Of a DNA stretch of 6,492 bases, positions 1-5,410 are shown piece by piece. Each line of letters begins with the position of its first letter. The first letter of the stretch is position 1. This DNA comes from LGRD01 sp031415135 (lineage in GTDB: Bacteria > Pseudomonadota > Gammaproteobacteria > Burkholderiales > Burkholderiaceae_C). Where the stretch lies: positions 1 through 6,492 of the forward strand of contig JANORB010000200.1 of assembly GCA_031415135.1 (NCBI GenBank), written 5' to 3'. The notes beneath the pieces were generated by a model. The model saw only the letters and a program-made list of their open reading frames with translations. It was not told where the DNA came from and did not search any database. A program made the position numbers and the translations under genes.

Positions 1-72
1 AACAAATTCGCTAACATATGCTTAACTTTACCATTCGTGCGCGCAAAGGCTGACCAGCTATCCACAAACAAA

Positions 73-97
73 AAGGCCCGCCGGTAAAGCGGGCCTT
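73..97 (-). terminator. Intrinsic terminator ending the leftward block
   Basis: A perfect 9-bp stem (AAGGCCCGC at 73-81, GCGGGCCTT at 89-97) encloses a 7-base loop. Read leftward, the stem runs straight into TTTTTGTTTGTGG (complement of 72-60). This is a textbook Rho-independent terminator for transcription on the - strand, placed 20 bases after the stop of the small gene at 117-374. Read rightward there is no T-tract, so it should act in one direction only. Confidence 0.9.
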
Positions 98-116
98 GTC
101 CATTCGGCAGCCAGCT

Positions 117-374
117 TCAGCCCTGCGGCTGGTCGTCTTGCTTGTGCCACCACGGGTAGCCCACCCGTTCGTAATATTCCATGGCCATGCGCCGTTCATC
201 GCTGCCGTTGCTGCTGTAACCATCGGCGCGCGGGTTGCTGGCCCAGTTCATGATTCCCGCCAGGTCTGCGATGAAGCCGCGCAGCACGGTGCGCGGCTCA
301 ACGCCATCGGTGGCGCACAGTTCGATGAACTCAGGCGGCAGCGTGAGCGTGATGCGGTTCTTCCTGCGTGGCAT
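117..374 (-). CDS. Small ribbon-helix-helix-like protein, 85 aa
   Basis: The start at 374 is chosen because AAGGGG lies 7 bases upstream; the frame opens at 419 but the extra 15 residues have no such site. The N-terminus is basic (MPRRKNR), followed by a strand-like ITLTLPPEF and a helical segment through LRGFIADL. This resembles the strand-helix-helix of MetJ/Arc-type DNA-binding proteins. The second half contains NPRADGYSSNGSDER and a C-terminal YYERVGYPWW stretch that looks conserved. I recall similar uncharacterised proteins in integrative elements of beta- and gamma-proteobacteria, but could not search. It is the last gene before the terminator at 73-97, and is separated from the recombinase gene by the structured region, so it may have its own promoter. 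DNA binding is inferred from the fold only; no function is known to me. Confidence 0.8.
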   Translation of the reverse strand: MPRRKNRITLTLPPEFIELCATDGVEPRTVLRGFIADLAGIMNWASNPRADGYSSNGSDERRMAMEYYERVGYPWWHKQDDQPQG

Positions 375-447
375 GTTGATCCCCTTGGGTGTTGGTGCCC
401 GGTATTCGGCGAACGCCACTGGCCTGGCCCAAGGAGTGCCGCGCGCA

Positions 448-502
448 GCCGTGTCAAGGCCGCGCGTACTCGCGCGCCCGCAGGGCTTGGCCTTGACGCG
501 GC
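448..502 (+). repeat. Three-way-junction-like fold, 14-bp outer stem
   Basis: Outer arms GCCGTGTCAAGGCC (448-461) and GGCCTTGACGCGGC (489-502) pair at 13 of 14 positions; the remaining pair (452 with 498) is T-G on the + strand. Inside are two abutting hairpins: GCGCG-TACT-CGCGC (462-475) and GCCC-GCA-GGGC (476-486), with two T residues before the closing arm. The fold therefore leaves almost no unpaired junction bases. Function unknown. Confidence 0.65.
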
Positions 503-555
503 GAGCACGGCGCTACGCTGAGCAAGGACAGTGGAGAGAGCCCGGGAGACCCCTC

Positions 556-582
556 GGGGGGCGGATGGTGGGCGGGCGGGGG
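556..582 (+). other. G-rich tract, possible G-quadruplex
   Basis: Four G-runs lie on the + strand: six G (556-561), three (570-572), three (574-576) and five (578-582), with spacers of 8, 1 and 1 bases. One spacer is slightly longer than the usual limit of 7, so this is a weak G-quadruplex candidate within the structured region. Confidence 0.35.
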
Positions 583-596
583 CCAACTCCATGACC

Positions 597-612
597 GCGC
601 CGCTTGCGGCGC
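597..612. repeat. Short GC hairpin
   Basis: GCGCCGC (597-603) and GCGGCGC (606-612) are perfect inverted repeats around TT. The effective loop is CTTG on a 6-bp stem. It is one of the series of stems in the non-coding region. Confidence 0.5.
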
Positions 613-617
613 CTGAC

Positions 618-654
618 CTCGTGACTTGCAGGCCGGTACTCCGGGCTGCACGAG
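618..654 (+). repeat. Bulged hairpin with TACT loop
   Basis: CTCGT (618-622) pairs with ACGAG (650-654), GCAG (628-631) with CTGC (646-649), and CCGG (633-636) with CCGG (641-644). There is a 5-base bulge at 623-627, a G-G mismatch (632 with 645) and a TACT loop (637-640). The TACT loop is the same as in the hairpin at 462-475. Confidence 0.45.
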
Positions 655-670
655 CTTCAGCGTCAGCGCT

Positions 671-810
671 GCAGGTGCTGCGGGGCGCAAGACATAACGG
701 GGGTTGCGCATGGTGCCGACACGAAGCGAGCTTGCGAGCGACTGGCGGCACCGTGCGCAACAGCCCGTTATGTTGAATTGCCGCAAGGCAATTCACCCCG
801 CAGCGACTGC
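671..810 (+). repeat. 140-base three-way-junction-like element
   Basis: The closing stem pairs 671-685 with 796-810: 13 Watson-Crick pairs, one T-G pair (676 with 805) and one G-A mismatch (675 with 806). It encloses a 6-base linker (686-691), a long hairpin (692-773) and a second hairpin (774-795; TGAATTGCC, GCAA loop, GGCAATTCA) that abuts both the first hairpin and the closing arm. Another stem (811-845) follows at once. Such exact packing is unusual for chance pairing, even in GC-rich DNA. Whether RNA or single-stranded DNA folds is not shown; see the separate entry for the long hairpin. Confidence 0.65.
692..773 (+). repeat. 82-base inverted repeat with dif/attC-like arms
   Basis: Left segments ACATAACGGG (692-701), GTTGCGCA (703-710) and GGTGCCG (712-718) pair perfectly with CGGCACC (746-752), TGCGCAAC (754-761) and CCCGTTATGT (764-773). 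The only interruptions are G702 against A762-G763 and a T-G pair (711 with 753). The right arm, read on to 778, ends TTATGTTGAAT. This matches the XerD half of the E. coli dif site (TTATGTTAAAT, from memory) at 10 of 11 bases. CGTGCGCAACA (752-762) matches the XerC half (GGTGCGCATAA) at 8 of 11. The gap between the halves is 5 bases rather than the 6 of dif. The left arm carries the same half-site cores in inverted orientation. This layout resembles single-stranded hairpin substrates used by tyrosine recombinases (integron attC, CTX phage attP). A role as the site of the neighbouring recombinase is inferred. Confidence 0.6.
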
Positions 811-845
811 CAAGGACGGGCGGGCTCAATGCCCGCCTGGCCTTG
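811..845 (+). repeat. 15-position stem-loop
   Basis: CAAGG (811-815) pairs with CCTTG (841-845) and GGCGGGC (819-825) with GCCCGCC (831-837). Between them are a C-G pair, a G-T pair (818 with 838) and an A-G mismatch (816 with 840). The loop is TCAAT. No T-tract follows on either strand, so it is not a standard terminator for the recombinase gene, although it could slow leftward polymerase or protect an RNA 3' end. Confidence 0.55.
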
Positions 846-931
846 TCTCGTAGCTCTGCGCGCAAGCGCCTGATCTCTGTCTTCTCGGGGCTGGCCAGCG
901 CGGCGCGGTGGCGTCACCTCGGTGCAGCGAA

Positions 932-964
932 CGGCGCGGGCCTTGCCCCGCAAGGCCCGTGACG
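932..964 (+). repeat. Stem-loop just past the recombinase stop
   Basis: GGGCCTTG (938-945) pairs with CAAGGCCC (951-958) around CCCCG. The stem extends through C937-G959, G936-T960 (a wobble on the + strand) and C935-G961, then two more pairs beyond a G-A mismatch. It lies about 50 bases downstream of the recombinase stop on the - strand but has no T-tract. It shares GCGGGCCTTG with the terminator at 89-98. Confidence 0.55.
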
Positions 965-1011
965 GCAGCGGGCCCGAAGGCGTCAGCGCGCATCCAAGTT
1001 CAGCGGCGCCG

Positions 1012-2178
1012 TCAGGCGTCCGCTGCAACGCCGCCGGCGTCTGCGTCGCCAGCGTCCTCACCATCGGCTTCAATCGCTCGCTGGAGCGCCTCGCGCGCCT
1101 GGTCGAGGCTCGGGCCGCTCACCGCCGCTTCGTCGCCTCTATGCCGCTGCAATCGGCTCGGATGCGTGGCCCGGTGCACCGCGATCAGCTTGTCGATGCT
1201 GACGTGGGTGTAGATCTCGGTCGTCTGCAAATTCGCGTGCCCCAGCATCTCCTGGATGAAGCGGATGTCGGCGCCGCCTTCGAGCATGTGCGTCGCGCAG
1301 GCGTGGCGCAGCAGGTGCGTGGCACCCGGCTTGTCCACGCCGGCGAAGCGCAGGTATCGCTTGACCTTGTCGGCCACCTGCTCGGGCTTGATCGGCTGGC
1401 CGTAGTCGCTCAGGAACAGCGCCTCGGTGTCGCCGGCCAGCAGCTGCGGCCTGGCCTCGGTGAGGTACTTCTCGACCCACGCGCCTGCGCGATCGCCGAT
1501 CGGCACCACACGCTGGCGGTTGCCCTTGCCCTTGCGCACCCACAAGAGCCCGCGCGGCAAGTCCACGTCATAGATCGCCACGCCCACGATCTCCATGCGG
1601 CGCAGGCCCGTGGCGTACAGCACTTCGAGCAAGGCGCGATCCCTCAAGCCCTGGGCATTCGCCGGCTCGGCCTCGGCGAGCATGGCCTCGACCTCCTGCA
1701 CGCTGGGCACGCTGCGCGGCAAGCGCTTGGGCTGTCTGGGCAGGTCGATGTCGGCTGCCGGGTTGGCCAGGATGTGGTGCTCGCGGGCCAGCCAGCGGAA
1801 CCAGGTTTTGAGCGGTGCCAGGTACTGCACCTGCATGCCCACGGTCAGCGCAGCACCTGCGTCTTTACGACCCTTGGGCGTGTCGGGCTTGCGGTAGTAG
1901 AACAAGTGCCGCTGGTAACGCTCGATCATCGGTCGCGTCACCTCGCGCGGGTCATCCAGGCCGCGCTCGTCAGCCCAGGCGATGAACTTGCGGATGGCCT
2001 GCCGTCTGGCGCGGATCGTCTCGGGGCTGTAGCCGCTGACGAGCATCCACTCGAAGTGTTCTTCCATGTAGCGCACCAAGCGGTTGCCGGCCAGCGCGTC
2101 GGCGGCCTTGTGCGCCGGCCCGGCCGGCTTGACGGCGGCGGGCTTGCGCGTCTTCAGGCGCTGGCCGGCGCGGGGCAC
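1012..2178 (-). CDS. XerC/D-like tyrosine recombinase (integrase), 388 aa
   Basis: This is a site-specific DNA strand-exchange enzyme of the tyrosine recombinase family. A SAM-like, core-binding N-terminal domain spans about 33-135 (MEEHFEWMLVSGYSPETIR) and the catalytic domain about 155-335. Catalytic residues are all visible: R193 in ATGLRRMEI, K218 in RKGKGNRQR, H288 and R291 in THLLRH, H314 in LGHANL, and the nucleophile Y323 in TEIYTHV. The start is GTG at 2178, one base after the TGA of the primase gene, so translation is probably coupled; only a weak G-run precedes it. Compared with typical Xer proteins of about 300 residues it has a basic N-terminal extension of about 35 residues and an acidic, Ala-rich C-terminal tail of about 50. 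The insertion between the catalytic boxes that marks integron integrases is absent. The target site is unknown, but dif-like arms occur about 230 bases downstream. Confidence 0.93.
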   Translation of the reverse strand: MPRAGQRLKTRKPAAVKPAGPAHKAADALAGNRLVRYMEEHFEWMLVSGYSPETIRARRQAIRKFIAWADERGLDDPREVTRPMIERYQRHLFYYRKPDTPKGRKDAGAALTVGMQVQYLAPLKTWFRWLAREHHILANPAADIDLPRQPKRLPRSVPSVQEVEAMLAEAEPANAQGLRDRALLEVLYATGLRRMEIVGVAIYDVDLPRGLLWVRKGKGNRQRVVPIGDRAGAWVEKYLTEARPQLLAGDTEALFLSDYGQPIKPEQVADKVKRYLRFAGVDKPGATHLLRHACATHMLEGGADIRFIQEMLGHANLQTTEIYTHVSIDKLIAVHRATHPSRLQRHRGDEAAVSGPSLDQAREALQRAIEADGEDAGDADAGGVAADA

Positions 2179-2179
2179 T

Positions 2180-5100
2180 TCAGGCCCCGGCAGCGGCAGC
2201 AGCTAAAGGAATGGCCGGGTGCGGGTACGGCGTGCCGATGCCGTTGAACCCGGAGCAGTGCGTTTGCACGTCTTCGTCAGCGTCAACTCCCGCAACCCGC
2301 ATGGATGCTGGCTTATCGGCCGATGCGCCGGCCCGCGACATGCCCGCAACCGGGCCGCTATCGCCCCGCAACCGCCCCGCGACTTGGGGGTCTGTGCCCC
2401 GCGACTTCGCAACCGTAGGCGTGACGGTAGGTGCAGCTTTGGCGTCGGCCATCGCGGCTTCGAGTGTGGCCAGGTCGATCAGCCCGGCCACCTGCGCGCG
2501 CTGGTCGCCCGCCAGCTCGTAGGCCAGCTCATAGGTGAACTTGCCGCCGGCACCGTCGCGACGCGGTATCAGGTATTCGAGCTCGACCAGGCGCTCCAGA
2601 TGCAGACGCAGCTGCGTGTCACCCCAGGCAATGGCCTCGCGCAGCGTGCGCCGGGCGAAGCGGTAATCAGCGCGCCGGATGGCCTGGCGTTGGCACTCGG
2701 CGCCGACGTGGCCGTCGATGAGCGTGAGCAGCCGGCGCGTCTGCGGCGGCAACTCGTCCAGGCTGCGCCCGAGCACGTCATGCGCTATTGCGTTGGCGAG
2801 TTCGATGTCGGCCAGCGTGGCCTCGATGTACTCGACGCGCTGGCCGGCTCGTTCGGCCACGCGGATCGGCCGCTGATGCTGGTGCACGAAGGCAATGACG
2901 TCGATCAGCGTCAGGTACTTCTCGTGATCGCGCCGCAGTCGCGTCGTCTGATCGGGGAAGGTCAGGAAGCTGGCGAACGGGTTCAGCACGTCCAGCGGCT
3001 TCAAGCACCGCTGCGCGTTCTGGTGCAGTGCGATCAGCGCCTGGCGCTCACGGTTGGCGAACAAGCCATTAAGCGTGCGCCGCGCGCGTTGGCGCTCGTG
3101 GATCGCGCGCGTCTGCTCGCGGCCCTCGTCCACGGCCAACACCAGGCAGCGGTTCATGAGTTCTTCGTCGATGTCGCGCGCCGTCGTCGTGATGAGCAAG
3201 GCCACCGGGCCTTCGACGCGGTATTGCTGCGTGATGAGGTTGCCCGATGCGGGGTCTTTGCCGGTGCTGGCGATGGTGAGTTCACCCTCGCTTTGCAGCA
3301 GTTTCAGGGCGTAGCTCGCGCGGCTGGCGCCTTCTTCCTCCACGATGGCCAGCGCCTTGTGCTTGAGGTTGGTCTCGCCCATGTAGAACAGGCTCTGCCC
3401 CGTCATGGCGCTGTACTTGACTTTCTCTTCCTCGGGCACGAAGGCGAGCACCGCGTCCATCAGCGTGGACTTGCCGGCCGCACTCGATGACTGGATCACC
3501 ACCCCGAGCGGCTTGTCCAGCTTGCGGCTGACGGCGGCCAGGTAGCCGACGAGCTTGTTCGTTTCCTCGCCGACCAGGCCAACAGCGGCGAAGTCCGCCA
3601 GCACTCGCTCGATCAGGTTCGGCGCCTTCAGCAGCGCGAGTGCGGCCTCGCGGTCTGGCTCGCTCATCTGCGGCTGTGGATCGGGCTTGAGCACGTCAGC
3701 AATGGTCTGGTCCTGCAACTGCTCCAAGGCCAGCAGCACGCGGCCGAGATCGGCCTTGAGGATCGGCTCGGCGAGCGCGGTTTCTTGCGTGGCCTGCGCC
3801 ACGTAATGCGCCCGCGCCTTGGCGCTGTACAGGTCCAGCGTGTCGACGTGGAAGGCGTCGCCAGCGGCGACCATGAGATTGACCTTGAGCACATCGACGG
3901 CGAGGTTCTTGGCCAGGCCACGCACGCGGTAGCGGCGTGCGGCCTGGCCTTCGCCCAGCGTGAGCGTGACCTCACGCCCCTGCTCGCGCTCGCGCACCTC
4001 AAGGCCGGGCTCGCGCGCGGCGGCTGGCATCGGGCTGGCCGGCAGCGCCTCGATCTCGGGCTCGACGGCGGCCACAGATGCAGCGGCTAAAGGAATGACG
4101 GCCGGCCTGTCGTTCGACGCTTGTCGCATCGGCTCGACTGTCGGCGCCGTCGTCTCTTCTTTAGTCGCTGTCGTTGGCGCCGGTGCATCGCCCTTTCCAA
4201 GCCACACCGCCTTGCGGATCAGCAGGCCCAGCGACTTCGTTGCCGGCTGCACTTTGAGGCCGTACTCGTTGGCGTCCATGCCCTTGGGGAACTGCACACG
4301 GAAGCATTCGATGCCGGCTGCCATCAAGGCTTCGGCCACCTTGACCGCGCCACGCTCGCCCGCGTCGTCGCGGTCATAGGCGATCAAGACTCGCTCGGTG
4401 CCGTGGCGCTTGAAGGCCTCGACGTGCTCGTCGGTGAAGCCCTCGATGCCATACGCGGCCGTGACGTTGCGGTAACCGGCGCACCAGAACGTCAGCGCGT
4501 CGAGCAAGGCCTCGCACAGGATGATCTCCTTCGACGTGGCCAGTGCGGTGACGTTGAAGACCCCGCGTGTTCTTCCTTCGCGCGCCGGCAGGTACAAATG
4601 CTTGGGCGTGCCCGCGCGCAGGTTGTCCAGCAGCTTGCGCCCGTACACCTCGACCACGTTGCCAGCCTCATCGAACACGGGCACGACAAGCGAGCCATTG
4701 AAGTGCTCATGGCCGCTGTCGCGGTACAGGCCGATCTTCTGCAGCCGTGCACGGATGTCGGCGCCGGCCTTGCGGGTCTTCTCCGGTAGCCTCAGGCCGA
4801 GCGTTCTGTCGGCCACGCCCAGCTTGAAGTGCGCGACCAGTTCGGCATGCGCCAGGCCGCGCCCGGCCAGGTACGTCTGCGCCTCGGTCGTTGCGAGCAG
4901 GCGTTCGTGGTAGTAGCTCACCGTCTGGTTCAGCAGCGCCTGGTCGTCGGCGTCGAAGGCCACCGGCGGCGGCAAGACCCGAAGACGCGGGTTGTTCAGC
5001 ACCGCGCCGTCAGCGGCTAAAGGGACGACTCCTTCGCGCAGCAATTCCACCGCGTGGCGGAAGCTCACGCCGCGCCGCTTCATCACCCAATCGATGGGCC

Positions 5101-5305
5101 CGCCACCGACCCCGCAACCGAAGCAGTGCCACAGGTTCTTGCCCGGCGTCACGACAAGACTCGCCGTGTCGTCCTTGTGGAACGGGCAGCGGCCGAGCAT
5201 GTCCTTGCCGCCTCGCTTCAACTCAACCCCCGACGCTTCGACCAGGCGCTCGACGCTGACCTCGTTTCTTAGCCGCTCGATCTCGGTGTCGGGGATGCGG
5301 GGCAT
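2180..5305 (-). CDS. CHC2-zinc-finger/TOPRIM primase fused to AAA+-like ATPase, 1041 aa
   Basis: Probably a primase-helicase for element DNA. The start at 5305 is supported by AGGAG (5315-5319) 9 bases upstream; an in-frame ATG at 5365 exists, but the 20 extra residues are unlike the rest. The N-terminal zinc finger has C40, H43, C61 and C64 (CPFH...CFGC). A DnaG-like core follows, with TOPRIM acidic residues E265 (CEALLDAL) and D311/D313 (AYDRDDAG). A disordered Pro/Thr/Ala linker spans about 370-435. A beta-rich segment of about 440-535 (VRGLAKN, VDTLDLYSAKAR) has no fold I can name. The ATPase has a P-loop at 606-614 (SSSAAGKST, with Ser in place of the first Gly), a Walker-B-like AIVEEE (653-658) and a possible arginine finger R719 (ELMNRC). 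A winged-helix-like part at 850-930 (FARRTLREAIAW...LERLVELEYL) precedes a low-complexity tail. All three TTA codons (96, 406, 1034) fall in a repeated 17-base motif. The domain calls are solid; the replication role is inferred. Confidence 0.92.
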   Translation of the reverse strand: MPRIPDTEIERLRNEVSVERLVEASGVELKRGGKDMLGRCPFHKDDTASLVVTPGKNLWHCFGCGVGGGPIDWVMKRRGVSFRHAVELLREGVVPLAADGAVLNNPRLRVLPPPVAFDADDQALLNQTVSYYHERLLATTEAQTYLAGRGLAHAELVAHFKLGVADRTLGLRLPEKTRKAGADIRARLQKIGLYRDSGHEHFNGSLVVPVFDEAGNVVEVYGRKLLDNLRAGTPKHLYLPAREGRTRGVFNVTALATSKEIILCEALLDALTFWCAGYRNVTAAYGIEGFTDEHVEAFKRHGTERVLIAYDRDDAGERGAVKVAEALMAAGIECFRVQFPKGMDANEYGLKVQPATKSLGLLIRKAVWLGKGDAPAPTTATKEETTAPTVEPMRQASNDRPAVIPLAAASVAAVEPEIEALPASPMPAAAREPGLEVREREQGREVTLTLGEGQAARRYRVRGLAKNLAVDVLKVNLMVAAGDAFHVDTLDLYSAKARAHYVAQATQETALAEPILKADLGRVLLALEQLQDQTIADVLKPDPQPQMSEPDREAALALLKAPNLIERVLADFAAVGLVGEETNKLVGYLAAVSRKLDKPLGVVIQSSSAAGKSTLMDAVLAFVPEEEKVKYSAMTGQSLFYMGETNLKHKALAIVEEEGASRASYALKLLQSEGELTIASTGKDPASGNLITQQYRVEGPVALLITTTARDIDEELMNRCLVLAVDEGREQTRAIHERQRARRTLNGLFANRERQALIALHQNAQRCLKPLDVLNPFASFLTFPDQTTRLRRDHEKYLTLIDVIAFVHQHQRPIRVAERAGQRVEYIEATLADIELANAIAHDVLGRSLDELPPQTRRLLTLIDGHVGAECQRQAIRRADYRFARRTLREAIAWGDTQLRLHLERLVELEYLIPRRDGAGGKFTYELAYELAGDQRAQVAGLIDLATLEAAMADAKAAPTVTPTVAKSRGTDPQVAGRLRGDSGPVAGMSRAGASADKPASMRVAGVDADEDVQTHCSGFNGIGTPYPHPAIPLAAAAAGA
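2197..2213 (-). repeat. 17-base motif, copy 1 (C-terminal end of primase gene)
   Basis: CAGCAGCTAAAGGAATG on the + strand differs from copy 2 at one base. On the coding strand it encodes IPLAA at residues 1032-1036, using TTA for Leu1034. It lies 15 bases from the stop codon of the primase gene. Confidence 0.75.
4081..4097 (-). repeat. 17-base motif, copy 2 (linker before ATPase half)
   Basis: CAGCGGCTAAAGGAATG on the + strand. It encodes IPLAA in the same reading frame as the other copies, at residues 404-408, with TTA for Leu406. It falls in the low-complexity linker between the TOPRIM half and the ATPase half. A degenerate copy in the opposite orientation (4154-4170, 13 of 17 bases) lies 57 bases away in the same linker. 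Confidence 0.75.
5011..5027 (-). repeat. 17-base motif, copy 3 (after zinc finger)
   Basis: CAGCGGCTAAAGGGACG on the + strand differs from copy 2 at two bases. It encodes VPLAA at residues 94-98, with TTA for Leu96. It sits at the linker between the CHC2 zinc finger domain and the DnaG-like core. Confidence 0.75.
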
Positions 5306-5314
5306 GGATGAAGA

Positions 5315-5319
5315 CTCCT
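5315..5319 (-). promoter_or_regulatory. Ribosome binding site of the primase gene
   Basis: AGGAG on the - strand, 9 bases before the ATG at 5305. It decides between this ATG and the in-frame ATG at 5365. Confidence 0.75.
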
Positions 5320-5382
5320 GTTTTCCGACTGCGGCGCAGGGGCTTTGCGGCGATCTGGCGGGCAAATAAATTTCTCGTCGGC

Positions 5383-5410
5383 ACTTTACTACTCACGGTA
5401 GTATTGTCAA
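5383..5410 (-). promoter_or_regulatory. Sigma-70-type promoter of the primase-recombinase operon
   Basis: On the - strand a perfect TTGACA (complement of 5405-5410) is followed, after 16 bases, by TAAAGT (complement of 5383-5388; 4 of 6 to TATAAT). Transcription would start near 5376, leaving a leader of about 70 bases before the primase ATG. The spacer between the boxes is almost entirely an inverted repeat, which suggests direct repression. Confidence 0.7.

Larger units (their letters stand above)
375..1011. other. Long non-coding, hairpin-dense region
   Basis: These roughly 640 bases lie between the recombinase stop and the small gene. Open frames cross it on both strands, but their translations are low-complexity (rich in Ala, Arg, Pro and Ser), lack recognisable domains and overlap each other, so I call none of them. 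From 448 to 964 the sequence holds a near-continuous series of inverted repeats: 448-502, 597-612, 618-654, 658-671, 671-810 (with 692-773 and 774-795 nested inside), 811-845, 858-869 and 932-964. Two hairpins have GCAA (GNRA-type) loops when read on the + strand (783-786 and 862-865). It could be a structured RNA read rightward, a single-strand origin or transfer region, or the recombination site of the adjacent tyrosine recombinase. I could not identify a promoter or terminator for a rightward transcript. Confidence 0.6.

Noticed and set aside
1..60. Less GC-rich stretch at the left edge as an element boundary
   Set aside because: No direct repeat, tRNA end or partner site for it is present in the window, so a boundary cannot be supported.
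692..773. True integron attC site
   Set aside because: The boxes (ACATAAC, GTTATGT) each miss the RYYYAAC/GTTRRRY consensus at one base, the spacers pair with each other, and the nearby recombinase lacks the integron-integrase insertion. I keep only the general likeness to folded recombination sites.
811..845. Intrinsic terminator of the recombinase gene
   Set aside because: The stem is strong, but no T-tract follows on either strand.
248..865. 205-residue and overlapping open frames in the non-coding region
   Set aside because: The composition is rich in Ala, Arg, Ser and Pro without domain or convincing ribosome binding site. The frames overlap each other on both strands and run through the stems.
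922..2247. 441-residue open frame on the + strand
   Set aside because: It lies antisense to the recombinase gene, whose catalytic motifs are complete. The frame is a product of GC-rich codon use.
1461..2925. AGGTACTTCTCG shared by the recombinase and primase genes
   Set aside because: Both copies simply encode EKYL with preferred codons; no further similarity flanks them.
2219..3490. 423-residue open frame on the + strand, and a further one at 4121-4789
   Set aside because: Both are antisense to the primase gene with its clear zinc finger, TOPRIM and P-loop motifs; their translations show no domain.
5306..5365. Upstream in-frame ATG of the primase gene at 5365
   Set aside because: The AGGAG site fits the ATG at 5305, and using 5365 would place the start close to the predicted transcription start.
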